From Chitinophagaceae bacterium (lineage in GTDB: Bacteria; Bacteroidota; Bacteroidia; Chitinophagales; Chitinophagaceae): DNA of 64,000 nucleotides. Of this stretch, positions 8,676 through 16,805 are shown in pieces. The notes under the pieces are model-generated. The model was not told where the DNA came from and did not search any database. It worked only from the letters and a program-made list of their open reading frames with translations. The position numbers and the translations under genes are program-made. The stretch spans positions 78,569 to 142,568 of the forward strand of contig JAIEMK010000050.1 in NCBI GenBank assembly GCA_019752295.1, given 5' to 3'. Each line of letters opens with the position of its first letter. The stretch's first letter is position 1.

Positions 8676-9288
8676 ACTGTTTATACTCTTTTTTTTCTTT
8701 GATTAGTTTACGAAGATTCTGCCTGGCTTTCGACAGGTTGGATTTAGAAGCACCGATGCTGATTTTTAATTGGTTGGCTATTTCTTCATGACTAAAACCT
8801 TCTATCACAAATAAATTAAAAACGGTTCTGTATACCGGTGATAATAATCTTACGGATTCGATGATTTCCTGATACGCAATCTTATCCAAACCGCTTTCCT
8901 GCGTTTCGCTGGCGGTTTCTTTTTCAGGTGCTACATCGTAGCTTATCAATTTAAGATGTGTCTTCCTCAAATGATCGATACAAGTGTTTACTATAATTCG
9001 CTTGAACCACGCTTTTAATAAAGCTTCCAGATCTGATTGCAAACTGAAATTAAATTGATCAAGATTTTTGAAAAGCTTTACAAAAGATTCGCTTACTAAA
9101 TCCTCCGCATCTGACAGATCATTAATATATCTAAAGCTGATCTTCATGGCATAACCATACAGCCATTGGTACAACTCCCTTTGGCTATTCCGGTTGTTTT
9201 GACAACAACCTTTTATCAGGCTAGTTATTTCGGGCGGTTCCTGGGGCAATTTTCTAAAATAACTGGTATGTGACAGTTGGCTTTCCAA
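8668..9288 (-). CDS. ECF-type RNA polymerase sigma factor
   Basis: A 206-residue sigma-70 family protein of ECF size. Region 2 spans about residues 24-111, with DLSDAEDLVSESFVKLF at the core-binding helix. Region 4 spans about 139-196, with the helix-turn-helix GFSHEEIANQLKISIGASKS. Regions 1 and 3 are absent, as expected for ECF factors. No ATG is available in frame before the conserved part. The best start is the TTG at 9288, which adds the segment MESQLSHTSY. The last bases overlap the next gene, implying translational coupling with its anti-sigma-like partner. The regulated promoter is unknown. Auto-regulation is usual in the family. Confidence 0.85.
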   Translation of the reverse strand: MESQLSHTSYFRKLPQEPPEITSLIKGCCQNNRNSQRELYQWLYGYAMKISFRYINDLSDAEDLVSESFVKLFKNLDQFNFSLQSDLEALLKAWFKRIIVNTCIDHLRKTHLKLISYDVAPEKETASETQESGLDKIAYQEIIESVRLLSPVYRTVFNLFVIEGFSHEEIANQLKISIGASKSNLSKARQNLRKLIKEKKEYKQYA

Positions 9289-9351
9289 TAATATGACTTC
9301 TCCGCAGTATTTACGTTACTTAACCATAAATAGTTGCTTCGACATTGGATT

Positions 9352-10041
9352 TTACCCGGTTTTTCCATCACGCACTGTGATTTTCTTCTTGTTTTTGTTC
9401 TTTTTTTCGAATTCTTCTACTTCTTTGGGCTTTGGCTTGGCTTTTTCAAGCGGTTTTACTGAAGCACTATCAACTAAAATAATCGCAGAATCTATTTTGT
9501 GATCAGAATCGGGCTTGTCGGTTTGTAATTCATCCAACACATAAGTTTCGGTTTTAAGTACTGTACCGTAAGCCGGATTATAATATTTCCAGTTACCATG
9601 CTTTAAAGAATTTCCCTCATTTTTTACAATTACCTTTTCGTATTTATCCGGAAATTTTGGATCAGGTACATCAATAGTGTCTACGGCCTTAGCGGGGTTT
9701 AGGGCCTTCCAGCTTTCTTCGTGTTCAAGCCCCATCAGATTATAATATAAACACTTTCCGTTTTTATTACCCCATCTGTAATTTTCTATCGCAATTAAAT
9801 CGCCCATTAAATTAAACCTGCGCCAAACATTTTCTTTTTTTCCATTTACGAAACTACCTTCCTCTTCATAGCCCGGCTCACCTCTCAGTGGGTCTACATG
9901 AACCGCCCAAAGCCTTTGTTTTAATCCGTTTATGTCGGTGCAATTAATCGTATCACCCTTTGCACTGATCTTATAAGTTCTACACTGGCCATCACTGCCC
10001 GAACAAATTAATAGGATTAACGGTACTAAAAACAAACGCAT
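9352..10041 (-). CDS. Exported protein with MORN-like repeats, function unknown
   Basis: A 229-residue protein with a signal peptide (about 1-18). The middle contains at least two MORN/YwqK-like units of the form G-x-F-x-N-G-K-x-x-x-x-W (EEGSFVNGKKENVWRRFN near 62-79, then RWGNKNGKCLYYN, and a weaker HGNWKYYN). The C-terminal 40 residues are Lys/Glu-rich and likely disordered (KPKPKEVEEFEKKNKNKKK). Such repeat proteins in Bacteroidota are exported and uncharacterised. The gene lies 63 bp upstream of the sigma factor on the same strand but is probably a separate unit. No catalytic residues are recognisable. Confidence 0.6.
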   Translation of the reverse strand: MRLFLVPLILLICSGSDGQCRTYKISAKGDTINCTDINGLKQRLWAVHVDPLRGEPGYEEEGSFVNGKKENVWRRFNLMGDLIAIENYRWGNKNGKCLYYNLMGLEHEESWKALNPAKAVDTIDVPDPKFPDKYEKVIVKNEGNSLKHGNWKYYNPAYGTVLKTETYVLDELQTDKPDSDHKIDSAIILVDSASVKPLEKAKPKPKEVEEFEKKNKNKKKITVRDGKTG

Positions 10042-10080
10042 TATAACTAAATTAGTCCCTCGAATTTACCACTAATTAAA

Positions 10081-12612
10081 ATGCGCATGAGAAAATTAAC
10101 TTTAATTATTGCTTTGATCATTTCGGTATACGGAAACGCACAAATCAAATCTACATCAGCTTCAGAACGTTTAAAGACGGCCGATCAAAAGAAAATACTT
10201 TTAAAAAAATCTTTGGTTAATCATATCAGTTTCAGAAATATCGGACCCAGTGTAATGAGTGGCAGGGTAGTAGATCTTAATGCAAATCCTGCCGACCCCA
10301 CCGAATTTTATGTGGCATACGCTTCGGGCGGTTTGTGGTATACCAATAATAACGGGCAGAGCTTTACTCCCATATTCGATTCGGAATCGATATTAACCAT
10401 TGGGGCAATTGCGGTAAACTGGAAGGCCAAAATTATTTGGTTAGGCACCGGCGAAGCCAATAGCAGCAGATCTTCCTATGCAGGAATTGGCATGTATAAA
10501 TCAATCGATAATGGAAAACATTGGGACTGGCTTGGCCTTCCCGAGAGTCACCATATTGGAAAGATACTGATGCATCCAACCGATGCCAATACCGTATGGG
10601 TTGCTGCATTGGGACATTTATTTTCGTTCAATAAAGAAAGAGGTGTTTATAAAACTACTGATGGGGGAAAAATCTGGACTCAAACTTTGTTTGTCGATGA
10701 TAAAACAGGTGCGGTTGACCTTGAGATCAACCCATCTAATCCAAATGAATTGTATGCTGCTATGTGGTACAGAACCAGAACAGCTTCGAATTTTGAAGAA
10801 GGTGGAAAAACAAGTGGCATCTATAAAAGTATGGATGGAGGAAATAATTGGCAACTGATTTCCACTGCAGGAAGCGGATTTCCAAACGGGGATGGAGTGG
10901 GAAGAATTGGCTTGGCCATCTCTGCCAAAAATCCAAATATAGTGTACGCTGTATTAGATAATCAGTTTCATCAGCCTGATACCGCTTTAAAAAAAACAGA
11001 TAGTACTAAATATGTTTTACGCGATTTTAAAGACCTTAACAAGGAACAGTTTGCTAAACTGGATGATAAAAAATTAAATGCATTTACCGGATCGAGAAGA
11101 AACGGAATTCCTTCAAAATATAATGCACAATTATTGAAAGAGTTGGTGAGCACCGATAAATTAAAGCCGACCTGTATTTGGGATTTTTTATTTGACGCGA
11201 ATACTGCATTATTCGAAACACCCATCATTGGATGCGAAGTTTACCGTAGTGATAATAATGGTGCTAACTGGAAGAAAATGAATGATAATTCCATACCCGG
11301 ATTTTTTTATAGCACTTATGGATATTATTTCGGAAAAATATTTGTGAGCCCTGTTAATGAAAATAAAGTATTCATCACAGGTGTAAATCTGATGCTGAGT
11401 AATGATGCCGGTAAAAGCTTTCAAAACATTAGTAAAGATCATGTGCACTCTGATCATCATATGCTATGGATCGATCCCACTAAAGACAGCCATATCATTA
11501 ATGGTAATGATGGAGGTTGTAATATCAGCTACGATGATGGGGCGCATTGGTTTAAAGCCAACACACCTGCGGTAGGACAGTTTTATAATATCGCTGTTGA
11601 CAACGAAAAGCCTTATAATGTATATGGCGGATTGCAGGATAACGGTACATGGTTTGGATCGAGTAGCACAGTTGAAGGATACGATTGGTATGCAAGCGGT
11701 AATAATCCTTATCAGTCTATTAATGGGGGCGACGGTATGCAAGTGCAGGTAGATACCAGAGACAATAAAACTATTTACAGTGGTTCGCAGTATGGATATT
11801 ATAGTCGCCAGAATCTGCAGACTAAAGAAAATAAATTTATCAAACCTTCAAACGATCTTGGCGAACCCCAATATCGGTTTAACTGGCAATCGCCCATTTT
11901 GCTTAGTAAACACAACCAGGATATATTGTACTATGGTTCCAATAAATTTCACCGCTCTTTTAATAAGGGCGATAGCTTGCCGGCTATCAGTGCTGACCTT
12001 ACTACCAATCCAGCACAGGGCGATGTGCCTTTTGGAACATTAACAACCATCAGTGAAAGCCCCTTGAAATTCGGTTTGATTTATATTGGTACAGATGATG
12101 GAAATATACAAGTGAGTAAGGATGGAGGAACTAGTTGGACGCTGATTACAAAAAAATTACCCAAGGGATTATATGTAAGTCGCGTAATAGCGAGCGCCTT
12201 TCATGAAGGAAGGGTATTTGTTAGCCTGAATGGTTACAGGAATGATAATTTTCTGCCTTATTTATATGTGAGCGAAGACTATGGTGCAAGCTGGAAACAA
12301 ATTGGTAAGGATCTTCCTAACGAACCGATCAACGTAATAAAAGAAGATCACGCAGTAGATGGATTATTGTACGTGGGAACCGATGGGGGTTTATATGTTA
12401 GTGTCGATGCTGGCAATAGTTTTATGCCATGGAATAGTGGCCTGCCTTATAGCGTACCCATTCATGATATTGTAACACAGGCTCGCGAAAATGAGATCAT
12501 CCTCGGAACACATGGACGAAGTATTTATATCGCAAAATTAGATGAAGTGCAGAAGCTGGTAAAAGACCCCGAATTCAGAAACAAGAAACAGGCTGAATTA
12601 GACAAAAAATAA
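10081..12612 (+). CDS. Exported Vps10/sortilin-like Asp-box beta-propeller protein
   Basis: An 843-residue protein with a signal peptide (about 1-20, ending YGNA). At least nine Asp-box motifs of the S-x-D-x-G-x-x-W type are visible along its length (for example SIDNGKHWDW, TTDGGKIWTQ, SMDGGNNWQL, SKDGGTSWTL, SEDYGASWKQ, SVDAGNSF). They indicate a large beta-propeller of the BNR/Vps10 (sortilin-like) group. Relatives are often annotated as glycosyl hydrolase or exo-sialidase, but Asp boxes are structural and no hydrolase active site is evident. A binding or scaffold role at the cell surface is as likely. No type IX secretion C-terminal domain is visible. ATG 10081 or 10087 could be used. Confidence 0.8.
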   Translation: MRMRKLTLIIALIISVYGNAQIKSTSASERLKTADQKKILLKKSLVNHISFRNIGPSVMSGRVVDLNANPADPTEFYVAYASGGLWYTNNNGQSFTPIFDSESILTIGAIAVNWKAKIIWLGTGEANSSRSSYAGIGMYKSIDNGKHWDWLGLPESHHIGKILMHPTDANTVWVAALGHLFSFNKERGVYKTTDGGKIWTQTLFVDDKTGAVDLEINPSNPNELYAAMWYRTRTASNFEEGGKTSGIYKSMDGGNNWQLISTAGSGFPNGDGVGRIGLAISAKNPNIVYAVLDNQFHQPDTALKKTDSTKYVLRDFKDLNKEQFAKLDDKKLNAFTGSRRNGIPSKYNAQLLKELVSTDKLKPTCIWDFLFDANTALFETPIIGCEVYRSDNNGANWKKMNDNSIPGFFYSTYGYYFGKIFVSPVNENKVFITGVNLMLSNDAGKSFQNISKDHVHSDHHMLWIDPTKDSHIINGNDGGCNISYDDGAHWFKANTPAVGQFYNIAVDNEKPYNVYGGLQDNGTWFGSSSTVEGYDWYASGNNPYQSINGGDGMQVQVDTRDNKTIYSGSQYGYYSRQNLQTKENKFIKPSNDLGEPQYRFNWQSPILLSKHNQDILYYGSNKFHRSFNKGDSLPAISADLTTNPAQGDVPFGTLTTISESPLKFGLIYIGTDDGNIQVSKDGGTSWTLITKKLPKGLYVSRVIASAFHEGRVFVSLNGYRNDNFLPYLYVSEDYGASWKQIGKDLPNEPINVIKEDHAVDGLLYVGTDGGLYVSVDAGNSFMPWNSGLPYSVPIHDIVTQARENEIILGTHGRSIYIAKLDEVQKLVKDPEFRNKKQAELDKK

Positions 12613-12619
12613 AATTAGA

Positions 12620-12656
12620 AATAGCTTCTGAAATTTCAGGAGCTATTTTTTTTGTA
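12620..12656. terminator. Intrinsic terminator shared by convergent genes
   Basis: AATAGCT...AGCTATT with an inner CTGAAATTTCAG palindrome makes a long stem followed by eight T residues on the plus strand. It ends the propeller gene (+) and overlaps the last codons of the convergent methyltransferase gene (-). Confidence 0.75.
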
Positions 12657-13470
12657 AGATCCACAAATCATGTCCGCCAAACTTTTCAGGATAAATACTA
12701 CCATCAAAATATTTGATGATTGTAAAATTTGTTTCAATTAATTGTTCAAAAAAAACACTTGTTTCGTAAACCGAAAAATTCCTATCACCTTCCAGAAGAT
12801 TTTTTGTAGAAGCCGGGAATGATTTTTCTACAATACCATTTTTGTAGAATAGAATGGTATCACTTGATGGGAGTTTGTTCTTAAAAAAATTCCCCTGAGT
12901 GGTTACTAATAAAATCCCCCCTTTTTTTAATACCCTTGCTAATTCGGTTACCCAGAATCTTTGAGATAATTCATTCAGGTGCGTAAATACGGAAATGCCA
13001 TAGATCAGATCGAAATAATCACAGGGATAATTTGTTTTATTTGTTTGCTGTATGCAGGAAAAATACACACTTTTAATATGCTGATGATTCCATGCAATCA
13101 TTGAAGCATTGGTATCTGCGCCGTATAATAACGCATAAGGAAGAAATTGATGAAAGTGTTGAACAATCCTGCCTGTACCGCAACCCCAATCTAGAATTAT
13201 AGGCATCTCCATTTGTAAATAGTCTGAACACCATTCAAAAATTTCCTTCGCTGCTAAATTGCCGTCTTTGAAATACAGTTTATAATTGAGCTGAAAGGTC
13301 TCGTAAAGCCATTCGTCGTTCGGTAGGGCAAGGCCGGGGTTTGCTTTACAGAATTTTTTATTGGGGTAATAATATTTTGCCTTTTCGAAATAAAAATGCA
13401 AACGCTTTATTTGATGCGCAGGAAAGATATGCTGCAATAAATTTTTAAAATGAATTTTTAAAAGCGCCAT
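12643..13470 (-). CDS. Class I SAM-dependent methyltransferase
   Basis: A 275-residue protein with the SAM-binding glycine loop ILDWGCGTGRIV (about 92-103), an acidic residue at the next strand (YGADTNASMIAW, near 115-126) and the post-II segment FDLIYGISVFTHL. These identify the Rossmann-like methyltransferase fold of the Methyltransf_11/25 type. The Lys/Phe/Tyr-rich first 90 residues are not part of the core and may bind the substrate. The substrate is not predictable. The gene follows pdxJ (23-bp gap) and is probably transcribed with it. Confidence 0.8.
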   Translation of the reverse strand: MALLKIHFKNLLQHIFPAHQIKRLHFYFEKAKYYYPNKKFCKANPGLALPNDEWLYETFQLNYKLYFKDGNLAAKEIFEWCSDYLQMEMPIILDWGCGTGRIVQHFHQFLPYALLYGADTNASMIAWNHQHIKSVYFSCIQQTNKTNYPCDYFDLIYGISVFTHLNELSQRFWVTELARVLKKGGILLVTTQGNFFKNKLPSSDTILFYKNGIVEKSFPASTKNLLEGDRNFSVYETSVFFEQLIETNFTIIKYFDGSIYPEKFGGHDLWILQKK

Positions 13471-13493
13471 AAAAATCTATTAATGCGAACAAA

Positions 13494-14213
13494 TTATTGC
13501 AATTGGCGCTGATACATTTGAATGGCATTTTCATATCCAAGATAAAGGGCATCGCAAACCAGAGCATGGCCAATACTTACTTCATCCAGCCAGGAAATAT
13601 GTTGTTTAAAATATTTTAGATTCTTCAGGTCCAGATCGTGCCCGGCATTGATGCCTAATTTTAATTCCTTTGCTTTTTCTGCTGCTACGATATAAGGGTT
13701 AATGGCGTTCACCCTTTCTCCATTTGCATACTGCACGGCATAACCCTCAGTATATAATTCTATTCTATCTGTTCCCGTTAAAGCAGCGCCTTCTACCATT
13801 TCAATAACAGGATCAACAAATATGGATACACGGATACCTGCTTTTTTGAAAACAGCAATGATGTCGATTAAATATTGTTTGTGTTTGATCGTATCCCATC
13901 CATGATCGCTTGTCAACTGGCCCAATGCATCCGGAACTAGGGTCACTTGGTGTGGCTTGGTTTCCAGTACAAGGTCAACAAATTTTTCTTCGGTGGGGTT
14001 GCCTTCAATATTGAACTCTGTAGTGATGATTTTTCTAATCGCACGCACATCATCGTAACGGATATGCCTTTCGTCGGGACGCGGATGCACTGTAACGCCA
14101 TTGGCTCCAAAACGTTCGGCGTCAACCGCCGCTTTTACTACATCAGGATTATTGCCCCCCCTACTATTTCGAATGGTGGCAAATTTGTTAATATTCACGC
14201 TTAATTTGGTCAT
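13494..14213 (-). CDS. pdxJ: Pyridoxine 5'-phosphate synthase
   Basis: A 239-residue protein of normal length for PdxJ. It catalyses the ring closure of 1-deoxy-xylulose 5-phosphate with 3-amino-2-oxopropyl phosphate to pyridoxine 5'-phosphate, the last step of the DXP-dependent vitamin B6 pathway. Diagnostic segments are LSVNINKFATIRNSRGG at the start, GVTVHPRPDERHI (about 39-51), the histidine region FNIEGNP, and GINAGHDLDLKNL near the C terminus. It is cytoplasmic. A TATCTTTG box ends 5 bp before the ATG, so the transcript may be nearly leaderless. The divergent neighbour is the UbiD gene. Confidence 0.95.
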   Translation of the reverse strand: MTKLSVNINKFATIRNSRGGNNPDVVKAAVDAERFGANGVTVHPRPDERHIRYDDVRAIRKIITTEFNIEGNPTEEKFVDLVLETKPHQVTLVPDALGQLTSDHGWDTIKHKQYLIDIIAVFKKAGIRVSIFVDPVIEMVEGAALTGTDRIELYTEGYAVQYANGERVNAINPYIVAAEKAKELKLGINAGHDLDLKNLKYFKQHISWLDEVSIGHALVCDALYLGYENAIQMYQRQLQ

Positions 14214-14217
14214 TTTG

Positions 14218-14225
14218 CAAAGATA
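14218..14225 (-). promoter_or_regulatory. -7 promoter box TATCTTTG of pdxJ
   Basis: A perfect match to the Bacteroidota TAnnTTTG -7 element, only 4 bases from the pdxJ ATG, which predicts a very short or absent leader. No clear TTTG -33 element is present at the usual spacing. Confidence 0.5.
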
Positions 14226-14254
14226 GGCAGAATCGGCAAGTAGAGATTAATAGC

Positions 14255-14262
14255 TAACTTTG
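14255..14262 (+). promoter_or_regulatory. -7 promoter box TAACTTTG of the UbiD gene
   Basis: TAACTTTG matches the TAnnTTTG consensus and lies 34 bp before the ATG at 14297. It is divergent from the pdxJ box in the same 83-bp gap. Confidence 0.5.
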
Positions 14263-14296
14263 TTTAACTATTCGAACATAGAATTGTAGTTATCAT

Positions 14297-16138
14297 ATGA
14301 GTTATGCATCGCTTGAAGCTTGTTTGAACGATTTGGAAGCCCATGGTCATCTGCTTAGAATCAAAGAGGCTGTTGATCCACATTTAGAAATGGCAGCAAT
14401 CCATTTAAGGGTATATGATGCCAAGGGGCCTGCATTATTATTTGAAAATGTGAAAGGTTCACGTTTCAGGGCCGCATCTAATATTTTTGGAACAATCGAA
14501 AGAAGTAAATTTATTTTTAGGGATACTTTTAAATTGGTTCAGCAATTGATTGAACTAAAAGGGAATCCGGTAAAAGCATTCAAACATCCTTTATCGAATT
14601 TCAACACCGGACTGGCAGCGATGAAGGCTTTGCCACTTAAAAATCCGTTTAATAAATCTGCTCAGTTTGAAGAAATAAATATTTCTGATCTGCCGCTGAT
14701 TCAACACTGGCCAATGGATGGAGGTGCTTTTGTAACGCTACCTCAGGTATACTCTGAAGACCCCGGGCAACCAGGAATCATGCAATCGAATCTGGGTATG
14801 TACCGGATTCAATTAACCGGAAACGATTATATTTTAAATAAAGAGATCGGCTTGCACTACCAATTGCACCGTGGAATTGGCGTACATCAAACAAAAGCAA
14901 ATAAGTTGGGGCAGGCTTTAAAAATAAGTTGTTTTGTAGGCGGACCTCCCGCTCATTCCGTGGCTGCCGTGATGCCCTTGCCGGAAGGAATTAGTGAAAT
15001 GACTTTTGCCGGAGTGCTTGGTGGAAGACGATTCAGGTACGATTATGCAGATGGATTCGCTATTAGTACAGACGCAGATTTTATTCTTACCGGGGAAGTT
15101 TATCCCGGCGAAAATAAGCCAGAAGGCCCCTTTGGCGATCATCTTGGTTATTATAGTTTAAAACATCCTTTTCCTTTAGTACGTGTACACAAAGTGTACG
15201 CTAAAAAAAATGCTATCTGGCCTTTTACCGTTGTTGGACGACCCCCTCAGGAAGATACCAGTTTTGGGGAATTGATACATGAGTTAACGGGTTCGGCAAT
15301 TCCTTTGGAAGTGCCGGGACTAAAAGAAGTACACGCAGTAGATGCTGCAGGAGTACATCCGCTTTTACTGGCTATCGGTAGTGAACGATATACACCCTAC
15401 CTGCTTACCAAGAGGCCTGCAGAATTATTAACCATTGCAAATCATATACTGGGCACGGGGCAATTAAGTTTAGCCAAATTCTTATTCATCACTGCTGATG
15501 ATACGAACAGGCTAACAACACATGATGTGCCTGCATACATGTCGTATTTGTTAGAAAGGATCGACCTGACCAGAGATATTCATTTTCATACACAAACTAC
15601 TATTGATACACTTGATTATTCGGGCACAAATATCAATGCCGGCAGTAAAGTGGTGTTTGCTGCTTATGGCGAACCCATCAGGGAATTGGCAGGAGAAATT
15701 CCTTCAGTGTTAAATGAGCTAAATGGATTTGGACCCGCTAAAATTGTGATGCCGGGTACTGTAGCTTTGCAAGCAAATGGCTTCAGTACATACGAGCAAG
15801 CAGATATTGAAATGAAAAGCTTGGACCAACAATTAGCTGATCAGATCGATGCATTGAAAGTCATTCCATTGATAGTGATATGTGATGATGCTGATTTTGT
15901 TTCAAAAAATCTGAACAATTATTTATGGGTAACTTATACGCGCTGTAATCCCTCTCATGACATTTACGGAGTTGCTTCGTTTACCCAGCACAAACATTGG
16001 GGCTGTAAAGGGCCATTGATAATTGATGCAAGAATTAAACCACATCATGCACCACCACTGGTTAAAGATGTTGCTGTAGAAAAAAAGATTGACCCGCTCT
16101 TTGAAAAGGGTGGCAGCCTATATGGTGTAATACAATAA
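14297..16138 (+). CDS. UbiD-family decarboxylase
   Basis: A 613-residue protein spanning the UbiD fold: an N-terminal domain (LNDLEAHGHLLRIKEAVDPHLEMAAI), the central prenylated-FMN binding part (LGMYRIQL...HRGIGVHQTKAN) and the C-terminal domain (VGRPPQEDTSFGELIHE, then VDPLFEKGG-like ending). UbiD enzymes are reversible (de)carboxylases of aromatic or unsaturated acids that need prenylated FMN made by a UbiX partner. No ubiX gene is in the window. Homologues act in quinone synthesis, but the family is broad and the substrate here cannot be assigned. At 613 residues it is longer than E. coli UbiD (about 497), as is common for Bacteroidota versions. Confidence 0.85.
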   Translation: MSYASLEACLNDLEAHGHLLRIKEAVDPHLEMAAIHLRVYDAKGPALLFENVKGSRFRAASNIFGTIERSKFIFRDTFKLVQQLIELKGNPVKAFKHPLSNFNTGLAAMKALPLKNPFNKSAQFEEINISDLPLIQHWPMDGGAFVTLPQVYSEDPGQPGIMQSNLGMYRIQLTGNDYILNKEIGLHYQLHRGIGVHQTKANKLGQALKISCFVGGPPAHSVAAVMPLPEGISEMTFAGVLGGRRFRYDYADGFAISTDADFILTGEVYPGENKPEGPFGDHLGYYSLKHPFPLVRVHKVYAKKNAIWPFTVVGRPPQEDTSFGELIHELTGSAIPLEVPGLKEVHAVDAAGVHPLLLAIGSERYTPYLLTKRPAELLTIANHILGTGQLSLAKFLFITADDTNRLTTHDVPAYMSYLLERIDLTRDIHFHTQTTIDTLDYSGTNINAGSKVVFAAYGEPIRELAGEIPSVLNELNGFGPAKIVMPGTVALQANGFSTYEQADIEMKSLDQQLADQIDALKVIPLIVICDDADFVSKNLNNYLWVTYTRCNPSHDIYGVASFTQHKHWGCKGPLIIDARIKPHHAPPLVKDVAVEKKIDPLFEKGGSLYGVIQ

Positions 16139-16159
16139 TTTTTCGGTGGGTTGCAGCAT

Positions 16160-16192
16160 AAAAAAACCGATCAATAAACGACCGGCTTTTTT
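16160..16192. terminator. Bidirectional terminator between UbiD and DUF2911 genes
   Basis: AAAAAACCGATC pairs imperfectly with GACCGGCTTTTTT around a short A/T loop. Both convergent genes would use it. Confidence 0.65.
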
Positions 16193-16209
16193 AAATTAAT
16201 TTCTGTGCT

Positions 16210-16731
16210 CTATTTTACCTGAAAGCTAACAAGATTGTCGCCCCATAAGAGAGATACTTTTCCGGAGGCATCAACTAAGAAAGTCATCCGTTCGGAGAAA
16301 TTTGCTGCTTTAGAAGATTTTGCAGTTACTCTTAAAGCATCGTCAGCTTCTTTGTACTGAAATGCGCCCCATTGTTTCCATGTTTTATTAAAAATGATTG
16401 TCCATTCTCCCCCTTTTACAACTGAAAAGAGTCCATACTTTCCTGCTGCTAAAGGCTTTCCTTCGATAGTAACATCTTTTGAAATTTCGAAAACGGTTGC
16501 ATTGTTTGCACCGGTACGCCAAACTTGTCCTTCCATCGGCTCAAGGTCTTTTCCAATAGTTCTACCTTTTACTCCGGGTTGACTATAATCAATTGTAATA
16601 ACAGCTCCTGATGAAATTGTTTCGCTCGCTTTTGCTGGCGGACTTGGTGGCTTTGATTTATCGTCTTGCGCAAATGTGGTTTGCGTAAATAAGAAACCGA
16701 TAACGGCAGTTAAGAGAAATATTTTTTTCAT
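16210..16731 (-). CDS. DUF2911 exported protein
   Basis: A 173-residue protein with a signal peptide (about 1-21, ending TTFAQ). The rest is the DUF2911 domain, recognised by ITIDYSQPGVKGRTIG, EGQVWRTGANNATVFEISKDVTI and LAAGKYGLFSVVKGGEWTIIFNKTWKQWGAFQY. DUF2911 proteins are common in Bacteroidota. Their function is unknown and they lack obvious catalytic residues. The Pro/Lys-rich linker after the signal (KSKPPSPPAK) suggests a periplasmic location. Single-gene unit, 74 bp downstream of the barrel protein gene on the same strand. Confidence 0.85.
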   Translation of the reverse strand: MKKIFLLTAVIGFLFTQTTFAQDDKSKPPSPPAKASETISSGAVITIDYSQPGVKGRTIGKDLEPMEGQVWRTGANNATVFEISKDVTIEGKPLAAGKYGLFSVVKGGEWTIIFNKTWKQWGAFQYKEADDALRVTAKSSKAANFSERMTFLVDASGKVSLLWGDNLVSFQVK

Positions 16732-16805
16732 ATTGGTGATTTAGACATTGAATGTATAAGAAAATAAGCGCTTGTACACGGATAATATTATGAGTGGTCG
16801 GCGCT

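Noticed and set aside
10081..12612. Exo-sialidase assignment for the Asp-box protein
   Set aside because: Asp boxes are structural; no catalytic arginine triad or Tyr/Glu pair of sialidases was recognised.
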